Notes: generated by a model from the sequence alone, not told the origin. A stretch of DNA of 64,000 nt from Saturnia japonica (GCA_033032175.1 CM065312.1:3410001-3474000); one strand, 5' to 3'; shown: positions 12,336-24,780, counted from the first letter of the stretch. Numbers and translations are program-made.

Positions 12336-12440
12336 AAACTGTTCATGAATGAATCAATTCTGGCGCTTAAATGGCTTACTCTGAGTAAACCATAAGAGAT
12401 CTACCGTATTAATTGACTACATTAACATAATGAAAACCTT
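12336..12440 (+). repeat. Helitron-like family B, internal fragment
   Basis: AATGGCTTACTCTGAGTAA and CATAAGAGATCTACC match the internal part of the copy at 52.2 kb (AATGGCTTATGCTGAGTAAG, AATAAGAGATATGTC). Both ends are missing. Confidence 0.45.
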
Positions 12441-13619
12441 AAGTATATATATAATTATAATAATTGTATTCACAATTAATATGGTTCAGCTATTTACATA
12501 TAATGTAAATAATTTTAAATTAAATACGCGGTAAGAAAGAAACGTATTCGGGTAATAAAGCTTTTAGGTACATGAACCAGAGGGCGCGGGTTGTGGGAGG
12601 AGAGGAGATTACGAAAACTGGCTGTTTGTATTCCAAAGAAGATTATCGGAACACATTTGTACTGAATGTAGTCTCAGTTGAAATCGCTTTCCTGATTTTA
12701 TTTTATTTCGTACATAACTCTGTAAGTTTTCAGGTTTTACCTACGAGGCTTATTATATGATTGTAAGCATCATATCAACCAATTTTCTGGCGACAAAGAC
12801 ACCTAAATAAAATTAAGATAATAAAATGGCTTACTCCGATGCCTTTTTTACCGTGATTTGACTATAGTAATTAATATATTTACACAATGACTTACTCGTA
12901 GGCACCGACTATAATAAAAAAAGATAAAAACAATTTTTAATGTAACTGTAGTGAATTCTAACCTCGTAATAAACTTGCAAAGTAGTTAACGTTTTTGACT
13001 GACTGAAGGACTGAAGAATAAAACATTTTTAATAAATTAAATATAAGAAGTCTTCTTTTTGAAGAATCTCATTGTGTTTTCTCCTTATAATTATTGTGAT
13101 GTTGTGTAACTTTCCAAAATTATACAACCGGTTCAAAATGCATGTATTAAATTCTGCTACAATATATCCGAATGATCGCATATCTCGCCATTTATCAATA
13201 GAAAAAATATATTAAATATGTGTTCAAGGAGATACTTACATTTGACATGTTTTACACATAATATTTTTTTTTGTAAAAAACCTGAATACCTTTAAAATAA
13301 ACACTTGACTGGTATAAGAACATTCATAACATATATACTAGATTTAAAATAAGACACAATGTATTTAATTTATGTAATTTCGTTTTTAAGAGGCTTTTAC
13401 AAATAATAGCCTTAGGAAGGCAAAAATTAATATATTAAATTATTATTTATTACTCTACCAACCGCATTCAAAATTTAATTTAATTATTGGCAGACCGTAA
13501 CTTCCAGACTGGTTTCGTGTTCTACTAGATACTAAATTTTTTTTTCTTTTTGTTGTTGCTACCACAAGAAAGCAGATGTTAATTATAATTGAGCGCGAAA
13601 TCTCTATGAGACTATTCAA
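12441..13619. other. No gene seen
   Basis: AT-rich DNA. The 62-codon open frame at 12572-12760 shows no recognisable motif. Confidence 0.5.
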
Positions 13620-13855
13620 ATTATTGCCAGTTTAATCTGAAGGTTTGACTGAAAAACAGCATCGTCTGGGGATTCTCCTCACGGGCGACAAAAAGCTGAT
13701 GCCAAATCTTTTTATCGCACCGTTTATTGTTCTTCATTTTGTTTTTAATATTTTATGTTTTATTAGGTTTTTTTTTATTTATTTAATGTTTTTGTTTTAT
13801 GTATGTGTGTATCTTTGGGACAATAAATAATTTTTCTATATTTCTTTCTTTTTTT
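13620..13855 (+). mobile_element. LINE 3' end remnant (GACAATAAAT-type tail)
   Basis: ACTGAAAAACAGCATCGTCTGGGGATTCTCCTCACGG, read in pieces, resembles the 3' region of a common moth LINE, and ATCGCACCGTTTATTGTTCTT leads to a T-rich tract and GACAATAAATAA followed by TTTCTTTCTTT. The start resembles the nested insertion at 21.6 kb (ACTGAAAATCAGCGCTGGGG). No coding part remains; the left end is unclear. Confidence 0.5.
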
Positions 13856-15340
13856 CAAATTGGCATAACAGAAGTGCATTGCCAATTTTCTTGTAATATA
13901 TGTATTTATAATCTACCTACTTCAAATTTAATGTATTAATTATATGTTTATAATCATATATAAAGTGGTGGCCGTCTAAGCAAATTTTTTAGAAGGATTT
14001 TCCTGCACCTGGAAATTTACATACGTTTTGTGCTTTTGTTATCAAGTTATTCATTATAATCAAAGTATATTCTTTTAAATTCGATATAAATTATATAACG
14101 TACCGTATAGTGAAATAAATAAAGCAAGTTTATGAATTAGGTATAAATAACAAAATATATTACCAAAAACAAAATCCTAATTTTATATCATTACTAGGAT
14201 ATGGACAAAAGTTAATAAATCTGAAAAACACAGATTTAAGTTAACGATGACAAACGGACAAAGGAGTGGAGGCAATTATTTTGCTATAAGAATCCTCCTT
14301 ATTCAAGCGTTACCGTTCTTAAAGGCTGCGGTAGCTAAACATTATTAATTGATGATTTATTGTTGTTTAACTCGTCTAGTATTTTGGTTCATCGTTTTAT
14401 AGAATATTTAATATTTTAGGTAATTTATATAAGCGTATCTTAAATAATATCCACTACAGGACAGAGGTAACTTTTATCTTCTTATCTTACTCTAAGTAGG
14501 CCTGTTTTCGTTTTCCACTCTCCATTGTCTGTTGTATGAAAATTCTTTTAAAACTCTTCATAATTTGAAAATTTATTTTTGTCTATTACTGATATAGTAT
14601 ATAATTATATATTTCATTTATTCAAGCATGTGGCTATCAATAACTAACTTCAAATAAAACTATAGTCAAAATCATAGCCAATCGTCGCGTCGGTTGCCAG
14701 CCACTCCTGTGTCGTTGGAAGCAGGGTAACGTTTTTTATTGGATTTATATTTTTTGTTACTACTATTAGTTATTTAAAATATTTTCATGACAAAAATAAC
14801 CTGTTTTAAATTAAATATAAAACATTAGATACATGTTAGTAATCCACGAGCACCGTATATCTTAGGACGGTCCTGGTTGGAAGGACTCGTGTGAAAGCGC
14901 CTTTAGATCTGAATATAGAAGCGGCAAAAATACAATTGAAAAAACGTTCGGAACTTTTAGACTCAACAAATGTGATAATAAAATTTTATTTTAGATAAAA
15001 ATTTGTAAGACGAATCAACCTTGAGCAAGTGACCCACAATTTGCGACCGATGTGTTTTTATAATAATTGGCCAAACGCTTCTCTCATGACTCGCTAGTTC
15101 CTGACGTCATCGGTACATAGATTGGATTAGCAAATGCGTATGATCCAGATATGACGACTGCCCTAAAAACATAAAACATTGGGCACATAATGTACTTACA
15201 TGAGATTATTCCATTAATGTTGTATAAAATCTGATATTTTGAAACAATTTTTGGGTTTTCGATAGCTTCAATTTTTATTTTATATAATACAATAGACGCT
15301 CTAAAGCATTACTATTCACTGCAAAATAACGGTATAAAAG
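13856..15340. other. No gene seen; CRE octamer at 15102-15109
   Basis: AT-rich with no coding trace. It contains one TGACGTCA palindrome. The GC-richer block at 14840-14940 shows no open frame or known repeat. Confidence 0.5.
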
Positions 15341-15590
15341 ATGCGAGAAAACTGCTTACGCTGGTTAAAACACGAGTTTCGCAGAAGCGACGACCGTAAT
15401 GACCTGATTGACTTTTGCATAAAAAAAAGCAAAAGAGGTAGAGGCTGCCCACGGACTATCTGGATGCAGTTTATCCACAATGATTTGCTAATGATTGGCT
15501 TAAAAGAAGTTATGACACAAAATCGCCAAGAGTAGAGGAAAAGTATCAAGAGAGCTGACACTAAATAGGGAACAAGCCAGGGGATTGATT
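15341..15590 (+). pseudogene. Decayed LINE polymerase C-terminal tail
   Basis: The open frame 15341-15535 reads CLRWLKHEFRRSDD...KRGRGCPRTIWMQFI...GL...QNRQE and then meets TAG. The signature LRW-x-x-H, KRGRG-x-P-x-x-x-W and a final D/N-R-x-x-W is the C-terminal end of RTE/Jockey-type LINE polymerases. The stop falls where the family has the final tryptophan (TGG to TAG), and a further ~10 residues (RKSIKRADTK) continue in frame. No catalytic domain remains. Confidence 0.65.
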
Positions 15591-16373
15591 GACAATTAAT
15601 GTACCTTATTAATTTACACACATTAAAAATGAAATGAAGGGAACCCTGTTTATAATTGAAACATTTAGATGGCAATAACCTAAATAATGATGTTTAATAA
15701 AAAAACACATTTTTTAACGTAATATGATGAGAAAATTAAACGTCGAGTTGGCAACCAGACGGAGTTTCTGCGGGGCAATTGACACCATTCGGGAAAACTG
15801 GAAAACGCGGTCATAGTGTAGGCGTGGCATCATAACAAAACGTTTATAAATACTATAGCTAGAATAATTCTACCGCAGCGATACTTCTGGAGTTAAAGGT
15901 CGTCTATCGTTCAATGGACGCTCCTACAGACATTTTTAAATAATCTCATCAAATTTTTTTAACGAATAATCGACATACACTTTTTCGGTCAAACTGCTTG
16001 TCAGTTAAACACAGACAAATAGACAGAGAATTTTTATTTCACAATCGTGATCGATGTTCTTTGATTGTATTATATCATTTTGACATATGACTCCTTGTAC
16101 ATTACAATTCTAGCAAGTGCTCTATAAATCACATGTATATAGGTTATATAAATAGGTCCATAATTCACACGTGCTGAATACTCGGTAATACATCCGCTCT
16201 GTATTTTTAATTTTTAAAACATAATCCACAAAAATAAGTTTAAGTTAAATTATGATATTAAATTACTGCAACGATAATATTCTAAATTATAATGCTATTT
16301 AATTAAAATCACTTACCTACTCGATAATGCTTAGTTGAATTATCTGGAAAAAAAAGATATGTTTTTAGTTAGA
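15591..16373. other. No gene seen
   Basis: Contains a somewhat GC-richer piece (15740-15960) without coding trace. It could be the 3' flank of the LINE remnant before it, but no tail is visible. Confidence 0.4.
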
Positions 16374-16605
16374 CTAGCGATCGCCCTGAGGTCGAAATTC
16401 GACCAGCGATTTTTTGATCATTTACTATTTTCTGTTCGACATTTACATTAATTCATAAACAATGAATATTATCTACAACACTTGTTGTCACTTTTCGTTG
16501 AGTGTCAATGTCAATATTTTGGGGGGTCTAAGTTCAATGGCACTGGTCACGTTAGGTTTCGCAGTATTAATTTATTTAATTTAGTAACAAAGATACATTT
16601 TCAGC
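16374..16605 (-). mobile_element. Helitron family A, copy 1 (3' end only)
   Basis: The plus strand reads A-CTAG-CGATCGCCCTGA, then the near-palindrome GGTCGAAATTCGACC at 16390-16404. On the minus strand this is a 7-bp-stem hairpin 12 nt before terminal CTAG followed by T, the diagnostic Helitron 3' end. The rest follows the family (AGACTATTTTCTG-like, CAATGTCAATATTTTGGGG, TTCAATGGCACTGGTC) until about 16605. The 5' half is missing. Confidence 0.8.
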
Positions 16606-18049
16606 ATGAAATATAATACTTTTATTAACTAAATCTGCCAATATTTGAGATATTTACGAAGTCAGATTAATGTTTAGAATAATTTTAATATAGCTTATTT
16701 TCGCCCCCAATGAAGTAAAAAGAATATAGGAAGTATATTTTACGATGTATTTATGCTAATAAAACTCTTCTAAACTTAGATTTCTTATATACCATTCATG
16801 TCAATACAAACCAATTATAAGTATTCGGTACTTTATTTATAAGGCAAAAATGGAGAGCTTGTTCTGTCTCGAAATATTGAAGTGAAAAGTTTTGCTGAAG
16901 TTTTATGTATCCAAGAACCTAAAATCAATCTCAAATAGGACCGCAACACTAAGGTCAGTCGCAAATAGCATACTCTTTAGACTGAAACATAATAAAGCGC
17001 GCACTGCTTTTTTGCAGTACAAATAAGGTATAATTACTGCAGTCAACATTTGCACAGATTATATAGAACTATATAATGCTTATTACCAGCAAAAAAACAA
17101 AAAAAAAATCTACGCAAGCGAACTAAAGTAGCGTAACTTAATGTTATAAAGAATATAATGTGAATTATGCAAAACAGCATCATTATTATTCCCTTTAGAT
17201 ACCATAACAATCCACGTCGAGAGTCTGTTCGGATTTCTCTGATTTTACGATTTTAACAAGTGGATGTCTCTCACAACATAGCATATACTTATTTATGAAG
17301 TTTCCATTTTTCATGTGTACATAATTAGCCACGTAATTTACATACAAACATAGGCTAAGTACTGTATTATTTAAATATTTTTATCATACTTGCACGTAAA
17401 CAGTGTCATTAAGTTCGTGTGCAACCATCCTATGCGGTCGACAGATGATGGCGGAGGCGAGGTGCTACAAACGATAACGGGGGCAGGTTGTGTAGCGGAG
17501 AATAGAAACACGTGCAATTGCGTGACTTAGGCGCGCAGCCACAGTACACTAAAGTAAACAGTATTACGTCTTCAAACAAACGGCCGAAACGACTTACTTC
17601 AAAATTTACGTAAACTTTAGTACACATTAGTCGTGAGTGTGCCGTTTTCGATTTATTAAACTAAGAAAACAGTTATATTTTTTAAATTGTACATTATCTT
17701 CTTAATAACTCACAATCACTTTTCAAACTACAAATAAAACCCAAGTAGAAAGCATTTAATTAATTTAAAAAATTTGCAGTGATATATTTTAGTGAAAAGA
17801 TAATAATGCCAATTTAATACAGCATTATCAAATACGTTTCCCAAGGAACACAGTCAGAGGGCAGCCCTAGTACGTGTTTATCTACTGAGCGGCTGTAGGC
17901 AATTATTTTAAGAACAAACCAAGATAACATACTATTTACTTTTGTCTACTGTGTAGTGTAGTGACGTAATGACGTGCTACCTCGTCCCCGCCAACGTCTG
18001 TCTCTTATAGGACGGTTGCGCATGAACTTTTACGACTATTTAGTAGTGG
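16606..18049. other. No gene seen; GC-richer island 17410-17640
   Basis: The island has several CpGs and an open frame on the minus strand (17430-17627) without a known motif. It could be an unrecognised exon or regulatory element. No promoter or splice pattern is convincing. Confidence 0.4.
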
Positions 18050-18115
18050 AATTGGCTCTCAAGTGCAGTTGCCCGAACACACATATAAGTGCTTGACGGC
18101 AGATTTTTAACTCGA
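18050..18115 (-). repeat. SINE family 2, short 3' fragment
   Basis: TTGGCTCTCAAGTGCAGTTG, CCGAACACACATATAAGTGC and TTGACGGCAGATTTTTAACT match the distal part of the copies at 20.4, 50.8 and 58.8 kb. Confidence 0.55.
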
Positions 18116-18327
18116 AGCTTAAGTTATAAGTTCAAAGCTATTGTGCATTATATATGCCATATAAAATGTGTTTTCTTATATTCAAGGCGTGATCATTAGT
18201 GCGACACCGACTAACTTTAACGCTTGTGTGTATTATTAAAAAACATACTTTAGTTATGTATGTTTTGCTTTTTATTTTAATATTTGTTAGGATATCCGCC
18301 ATAATCATACATTTTAGATACTTATAA

Positions 18328-18676
18328 TCTTAAAAAATTTCTTGTCACGGTGTTCGTGGTTGCATTCCTCCGAAACGGGTGAACTGATTTTTTATGTGTA
18401 TTTGTTAGGTATGAGAATAAATTCTAAAGGACATTTCATACCGCTTGGTGATTAGGTTGCCCCTATCTAGAATTATTTTTTCTATTTCTTTTCTTTCGCT
18501 TTGTTATGTTCAGAGATCAGTCAGTTTACATACATTAATAAAGCGAGAAGGTAGGGATCGTGACGACCATACACGTAGTGATATGCCTATCACTGATTTT
18601 ATTTTTATTTCTTGCGTTTCAGGATCACTCGGAGTGTATCCAATAATACGCAGACTAAGTTGCGGGTACCGGATAG
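18328..18676 (+). mobile_element. Helitron-like remnant D (349 bp)
   Basis: Left end A|TCTTAAAAAATTTCTTGTCAC; right end AGACTAAGTTGCGGGTACCGG-ATAG|T, where ATAG stands in place of CTAG. The interior CACGGTGTTCGTGGTTGC and CTCCGAAACGGGTGAACTG is a repeat I recognise from moth genomes. The end resembles that of the element at 48.1 kb. The terminal change and lack of a second local copy limit confidence. Confidence 0.45.
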
Positions 18677-19810
18677 TATATTATAATATTCAAGAGTTTG
18701 TATGTTTGTTTGAACGCGTTAATCTCTGAAACAACAAGTCAGATAAAAAATTAACATTTTGTATATTGTAGTTTATTTATTGAGAAAGGTTATAAGGTAT
18801 ACAACTTTACGCTAAGATCCTAAGAAGCGGAACAGTAACGATGAACGTCAAGCAATCTGGCAATTTAGGCAAGTACAGAACCTGAGAACAATGAATATGG
18901 AAATGTCAATTTGTACCAGAAGCTACCAACCTAAGAATTTTAAATATTAATTAATGAACTAACAACAGTTCCGACACTTGAGAAGGTTTCTTACAAACTA
19001 CGTTACAGCACAATGAACATACATATTAAAATTCTTCGAATTATTCACTCGGTTAGTAAATTAGATATTTTCAAAGAAACTAAATGTTTACGTTAGCTCT
19101 TCTGTACCTGACTACAAAGTAAAATACCGTTATAAAATTTTATTTCAAAGTAAAAAAAATTTATATTATATATTAAATCGGAACTCAATATCCTATTAAG
19201 TATCGAAGATCCTTTAAAATTACGATGTAAGGAAAACACTTTGGTGAAGTTTGTTAATTGTTACTATTAAATATACACCGTATACCTATTTTAACTAAAT
19301 AATGATTTATTTAATTTAAATTAATAAAATATTAAAGTGAGCGATTCTTTTTTATACTTTTAAGCGAGTTTAAATTATGTAGTTGTTTAATCTTAAACAG
19401 CTGTAATGATATGGATTAAATTTTATATTTAGATAATAGCTTACTATCCAAGATTACTTAGTTACGGTTGTTTTGCCCAATTTTTTAGCTAGATATTAAG
19501 ACACATTATTTGTAATTTAAAGAAAAGTATCCAACATTATTTTTCTAAATTATTTAAAACTAGAAAAATTACCTTTGATGTGATTAAAATCCTATTTAGG
19601 CTATTTGATAATGGTATCATTTTTGTAAAAGCTAGAGTGATGAAAATACATTTCTATGTATTATAGTAATGACTGAGGCTATAAGCCAAGATTAAGTTAA
19701 AGCAATATAGTGATAAATGCAATTTTGCGACATCGTAATATACCTACCAATTTTTTTAGAACACGCATTGATTTGTTTTTGTTTGTTTTGGTTGGTTTTT
19801 GGAGGTATCA
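18677..19810. other. No gene seen
   Basis: AT-rich throughout, with no coding trace or recognised repeat. Confidence 0.5.
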
Positions 19811-20076
19811 AATTCATCTTCAAAGCTGAGACGCCCGAGCCAACCTCACGTGCACGTGGTGCACCCTGATGAGTAATGAACGAGGAAATGTTGATAGTGG
19901 GATGGTAGGGTTGTACAGTCCGATTGGATCGCGACCATCATGTATGTGGTGAAGAAGTCTAATAAAGTGACTTAAATTATTACAGGCGGGCATGACAGCG
20001 GTGACCGCTGATTGATTACGATCTCTCGGTGGTCGCCGTTGTATTAGGATTGTAATGTGCTTACCATCAGAGAAAC
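19811..20076 (+). repeat. Unclassified repeat G, copy 1
   Basis: AAATTCATCTTCAAAGCTGAG, GACGCCCGAGCCAACCTCAC, CGCGACCATCATG, GACCGCTGATTGATTACG and GATCTCTCGG match the inverted copy at 35.0-35.3 kb in order over ~270 bp. It may be a LINE 3' region, but neither tail nor coding sequence is visible. The 98-codon open frame on the other strand is the repeat translated. Confidence 0.65.
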
Positions 20077-20147
20077 CTAGAAATGTATAACTATGTACAT
20101 AATTTATATTTATCATTTAAATTATTGGATCCATTGTAGCTTTTTTT

Positions 20148-20229
20148 AAAGGCCATTAAACTATGCAGCATGCAGCAATTATGTAGTTAAAGGCCATTAA
20201 ACTATGCAGCATGCAGCAATTATGTAGTT
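20148..20229. repeat. Perfect 2 x 41-bp tandem duplication
   Basis: Two identical 41-bp units (20148-20188 and 20189-20229), each beginning AAAGGCCATTAAACTATGC and ending AATTATGTAGTT. Each unit contains the nested repeat GCAGCATGCAGC. Perfect identity in a decayed neighbourhood indicates a recent duplication, or an assembly artefact. Confidence 0.95.
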
Positions 20230-20418
20230 AAAAAAAATCCATAAAATTCAAGAATTCATAATAGCCACAGGTTAAACAAAATTGTGTGTAATTTATTTTA
20301 CTTCATGGGTTTTAGCGTAAAATATTAAGCTGCATCTTAGTTGAAAACATGAAAGGAAGAAAACATTTTGTGCTAAACCTACTTAGGTGGAAGGAGAAGA
20401 AGATTTAATGTTAGACCA

Positions 20419-20640
20419 TAATCTCACCTGACGTTAAGTGACGATGTGGATAAATATAGAGGGGCTGGCTCTCAAGATCAGCTTGTATGTGCTTGGCGGC
20501 AAATTTTCAACTAAAAATAATATCTACTTAGGTGGACACAAAAAGAATCTGCTACTATGCTATGGCTGCACCGAGAGATCAGGCCAAAAGTGGGTTTGAA
20601 CCTATGTCGATCGACGTAGTGTCCAAACACGCAACATACT
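20419..20640 (-). mobile_element. SINE family 2, copy with B-box
   Basis: On the minus strand GGTTCAAACCC (around 20592-20602) fits the RNA polymerase III B-box GGTTCRANNCC near the head. The body contains GGGGCTGGCTCTCAAGATCA, TGTGCTTGGCGGCAAATTTTC and CTCACCTGACGTTAAGTGA (plus strand). It matches the 50.8- and 58.8-kb copies, with internal differences. A tRNA-derived SINE is the best explanation. Confidence 0.6.
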
Positions 20641-21088
20641 AAAGGTTTAAGTAAATATAAGTTATTTTGTACATGAAATTCGGCTTCGGTGTATCATGCG
20701 TCCGTTATTATAAGGGCTCAAGTACGCGTAAATGAGATACGCCCGTATTTTACGAGATTGCTTGAGAATTGTACGAGAATTCTTGTTTCAGACATAGATT
20801 TTTGAATCAATGGCTGTTAATGTGCGTGTAGGAGCTATGTAAATATGGCCGTATGTTGATTTAGCTATTCAAATATTTGGAGAATCTCTTTGAGCTGGGT
20901 ATAACACCCCGTGTTTTCATTTTCGTTTATAAATATGGTTTTAATGATAGCTTTTACTTTGGAGTGAATCGAGAATTTGAACTTTTCAGATCGTTGATTG
21001 AATTGGCGTATTTCAATAGATCGTTTAGAAATTTTGTTGTATAAATATATTTCGGTATTTAGGTTTCGTGCGTTGAATTTTTTAATTA
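20641..21088. other. No gene seen
   Basis: No coding trace; no recognised repeat until the Helitron-like element. Confidence 0.45.
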
Positions 21089-22053
21089 CTAGCTGTGCAC
21101 GCGGCGTCGCTCACTTGGACTAAATAATGCCTTTGATCGGGCACACGCGCTAATCTTGGTTCCCCGCTCGCGGCTATTTTAAAGACAAAAATGCTTATTG
21201 TGAGTGGTCCTTAGAAGATAAAGTCCTGTCGACTTATTTGTAGGTCTTTTTAATATCTATGATTATGTAGTACATTAATTTGCTATATATCGTATGGTTT
21301 ACTCAGCGCCCGAATTGATTCACCGCGTCCAGTTTTTTTTGAGTGGAACCCTAATTATTTGTCTAAAATATAAGTAGCCTAAGTAAAAAACAAACTAAGG
21401 AAGTATTTACTGGAATATCAGGCGTTTCTCGGAAATTGTTATTTGGACCTTTTTGGACCTATCTAATACGTATTTATTATATATCAAACATAATTATTAT
21501 GCATTATAACTATATGAACTATTATTCATATTATTTTTATCATTATTTAAACATGTTACAAAACACAATACACGGTATCTTAAATATTTCACTTTTTCTT
21601 CTTTACGTTTTTGTACTTAAATAATACTGTAAACTCTCTGGGCTGCAACTGAAAATCAGCGCTGGGGCCATTCAGAAAACTGGCAATCCAGCTTATGCTT
21701 AAGTTATAGCTTATGCTGAGTGAACTACGGTACATAGGGCGTATTACATTTTTAATTTTTATTATTAGTGTTTAACTTTTTTGTTATAAGTTATGTTATA
21801 TATTTTAATTGTAAAAACTGTGTGTTCGTATTTTCACAGGAATAAATATAGTTTCTTTCTTTCTTTCTAAATTACTCATTATAACATCAGTTATCTACCA
21901 GTGAAATTCCCGTCAAAATCGGTCCAAACATTTCGGAGATAATCGGAACAAACAGACCGACAAAAATTTTAAAAATGGGTTTATCGTATATACTTTCATA
22001 TGCATTTAGTAAAAAACTGTTATTTTGACCTTCAATTTTATTAATTGTAAAGA
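21089..22053 (-). mobile_element. Helitron-like family B, copy 2, split by a LINE
   Basis: Plus strand A-CTAG-CTGTGCACGCGGCGTCGC at the left; minus strand A|TCTTTACAATTAATAAAA at the right. These match family B copy 1. The element is interrupted between 21382 and 21871 by a LINE; outside it, the blocks AATATAAGTAGCCTAA and TTACTCATTATAACATCAG join exactly as in the uninterrupted copy at 52.1 kb. Without the insert its length would be about 477 bp. Confidence 0.7.
21383..21870 (+). mobile_element. 5'-truncated LINE 3' end nested in a Helitron-like element
   Basis: This 488-bp insert ends AGGAATAAATATAGTTTCTTTCTTTCTTT, a pattern I recognise as the 3' end of a moth LINE whose tail is a (TTTC)n microsatellite. 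Its body has ACTGAAAATCAGCGCTGGGGCC and GCTTATGCTGAGTGA. It is flanked by CTAA at 21379-21382 and 21867-21870, a possible 4-bp target duplication. The 62-codon open frame at 21436-21624 has no reverse-transcriptase motif. Confidence 0.7.
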
Positions 22054-24068
22054 TTACAATATTTTGTGTTATTCAACATACCCGATCATTTACTATTATC
22101 ATAACATAATTCCATAAACTATAAAATTAATTATAAAATGAACTGAATTTTTACAGAGCATGTCTGTGACGCGAAATCACAAGATTTTACCCATCCAAAA
22201 GTACAATGCACTATAGTTAGTATATATTCACTACCTTCCTTGAATTTTTCAGGAAATTTGTAAATGCAGAGCGCTTTGGGTTGCTACCTAAAATATTACA
22301 AAGAATTATGTCTAACTGGTACATTTTTATATCCACTCACTATATTTAAAATGTTTGTATATTTAATATCCTATTTCTTTATAATATATAATAATTAAAT
22401 GTAATTAATTATATCAATAATTTCATACTTTTAAATAAACGCAAACAATGTTGTACAACAAAAGTGAACCAATTCTTTTGTTTCTTTAATTCAAAGATAT
22501 TTTGTATATAGCTTTCTTACCTTTTGTGGTGTTCGGGTGTTACTAATGATTTTACAGCAGAAACTATTAGGTATTCTGGTAAACTTACTATCTTCTTAAC
22601 ATGTCTCATTCAAGTAAGTTTTACTTTTTCAGTTGCATTTAAAAGTTTTTTTTTTAGTTTTAGTTAACTGGAAATATAATTTACATATGTCAGAAACTTT
22701 TCGAATACCAACAGCCTTAGTTAATCTGCACGAATAAATTATGTGTTCTTGTAACGACATCAATCGCGATCAGGAAGACACTGATGCGACTATTCATATG
22801 AAATACCGTTGTAATAAAATAGGAATTAGGACGCTATAAAAATATAATAAAACTATAATTTGTCCCGAACGACTCGCAGACAGGCATTAAAGTCTCCTGT
22901 GGTCGGTATGTCGCAGCGTTAGGTGTATGACGTCGACGTGGGCAGTGTTTTACTTAGAAAAGGGTGTGACCAACCATAAACTATATTAAGTACTAGTTAC
23001 AAGCTGCTAATTAACAGTTAATAATTTTATTTTCTATAGAAGTTTCTGGAATTTTGTAAAATTTGGATTTGCTCCGATGGGGCTGGCATACACCAACTAT
23101 AAAAACTTTTTAAATAAAGAGAACAAATAAAACTATTTAGTTTAAAATTGAAACATTGGATAACAGTTATTATTTCAGTAAATGTGCATACTCTTTGTGC
23201 ATGTTTTTTGTTCATATATTTCGACACAAGTAAGTACTTCGATTAGTTTTAAGAATTTAGTCATACTCTCATCAGTGCATAACTATTAAGTTTATATTAA
23301 AGGTATTTTTTATACTTCACTAAAATATATAGTAAACATATATTATGTACTATATTTATAATATAATGAATTTTAGTTTTTTATGAAGTAAATTATACCG
23401 CACGGATTATACATACCATATATACCATACTATATATAAAATCAACATTATTTTCAGACATTGAATGAAATAAAAATCAAGGATGAAGGGAGATGGTAGA
23501 AATGTTTATTATAATTAAATATACTAGTATACTGGTATAGAGTATGATTTAATCGTGTATAATTCATATTCATAGAAATTAGTTTCTTATATATCGGATA
23601 TAGGAGTAGATGGACATCAAAGAAGGAATCTGCGATGGGGCAGCTAATAAAGAAGAGCGGAAGAGTAAAAAATGACGACTTACAATGAAATGTTCATCTT
23701 AAAGCTTAAAACTTACTTGTAAGTCGCAGAGCTCCCGGAGTTAGTTAAGTTAGAAGCTAAAATTGTAAGAAGGAAGCTGTGTAATCTAGGAACGTGTATA
23801 TAGTAGTTCTGTGAATATAAACTACTATTATAGGCAAATAGCATGCTGATAGCTTAGTTCACTTCACTCTCTCAGTGTTGGTGTTGCTTTTTCACTGAGA
23901 CTCACGGCGACTATAGACGAAATGAAAAAAAATAGTTGTAGGTTAACATTTTATTTCTTCCCATACTATCCTTGCTAGGATGATTTCTGAATTAATAGTA
24001 TTTTAGTAATTTATGTAGAATTGGAAAAATAATGTCGTTTTCGTATATAACTAAAAAAAAATATTAAT
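22054..24068. other. No gene seen
   Basis: AT-rich. A small GC-richer patch at 22860-22960 and a purine-rich one at 23600-23690 show no motif. No repeat could be paired within the window. Confidence 0.5.
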
Positions 24069-24236
24069 GCCTCATTAGCTTATTGGTCGTAAACGTGACC
24101 GCTATGAACGGGTTCCTGGGTTCGATTCCCAGGTTGAACAGTGTTATTGGGGTTTCTCCGGCGTACTGTGGTTTTACATTAGTATGCCTCTGCCTAAATC
24201 TTCGGGGAATATAGGCGTGATGGTATGTTATGTTAA
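24069..24236 (+). mobile_element. tRNA-derived SINE family 3, internally shortened copy
   Basis: The head GCCTCATTAGCTTATTGGTCG and the B-box GGTTCGATTCC (24119-24129) form a tRNA-like polymerase III promoter. The 3' part, ATGCCTCTGCCTAAATCTTCG followed by GGCGTGATGGTATGTTATG, matches the minus-strand SINE at 55.5-55.8 kb. Compared with that copy about 100 bp is missing between head and tail. It is not a functional tRNA gene: there is no paired acceptor stem or anticodon arm in the right place. Confidence 0.75.
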
Positions 24237-24449
24237 AAGAAATGTCTAATACTTCCGTTTCTTCAATTTTACTAAATAAAAAAGCTTGCCTGACAAATGA
24301 TATACCGAAAATTAAATTCTAATTTAATCGAGAATTATAACTCAAATTTAATGATTTTATTATGTGATTTTTTGATGCAATGAATATAATGATTAACTGA
24401 CGAATGCTAAATTACTTTTTAGAAATAAGAACCATCTATTTTGGCTCAA

Positions 24450-24780
24450 TGATCAAAAATGAGCCTTGGCCTCCGAAATGACAGCATACTACATGTCCCG
24501 GTCTTGCGCAGTTTCTAGTCAATTGTCGGCTTAAATTTACACAGATCCACCACTTCAGTGTCATGCTAGCTATACCTGGAGTGACCAAACAGACAACAAC
24601 TAGTTAGTCGTCCCAAGTAGGCTCTTTTGACTGATCCATCCTCCCCCTTTCTCTCAAGGTGGCCAAGCCAGCAAAGTCTATGAGGTTTTATTTCGTCAGT
24701 AATGTTGGGCTTGGCCATCAATTTCACAATCTCATCAATATTTTGAATAATCAAAATGCTATCGTCTCTCTAATAAATAA
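24450..24780 (-). pseudogene. Decayed LINE polymerase C-terminal tail
   Basis: The minus strand encodes NITDEIKPHRLCWLGHLERK and KRAYLGR, then frame-shifted EVVDLCKF..TIDWKLR and FRRPRLIFDH at the end. In LINE polymerases this region reads I-x-R-LRWLGHLERM, then a basic GRP segment, D-W, D-R-x-x-W and SEAKTHFG. At least one frameshift and several stops separate these parts. It is a dead 5'-truncated copy. Confidence 0.6.

Noticed and set aside
15316..15675. 119-codon minus-strand open frame
   Set aside because: Antisense of the LINE polymerase tail at 15341-15535, which carries the recognisable motifs.
24069..24140. tRNA gene (A-box and B-box)
   Set aside because: No closed acceptor stem or correctly placed anticodon arm, and a shared non-tRNA body and tail with the 55.5-kb copy; it is a SINE head. 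The same applies to 52500-52575, 55700-55785 and 34900-34934.
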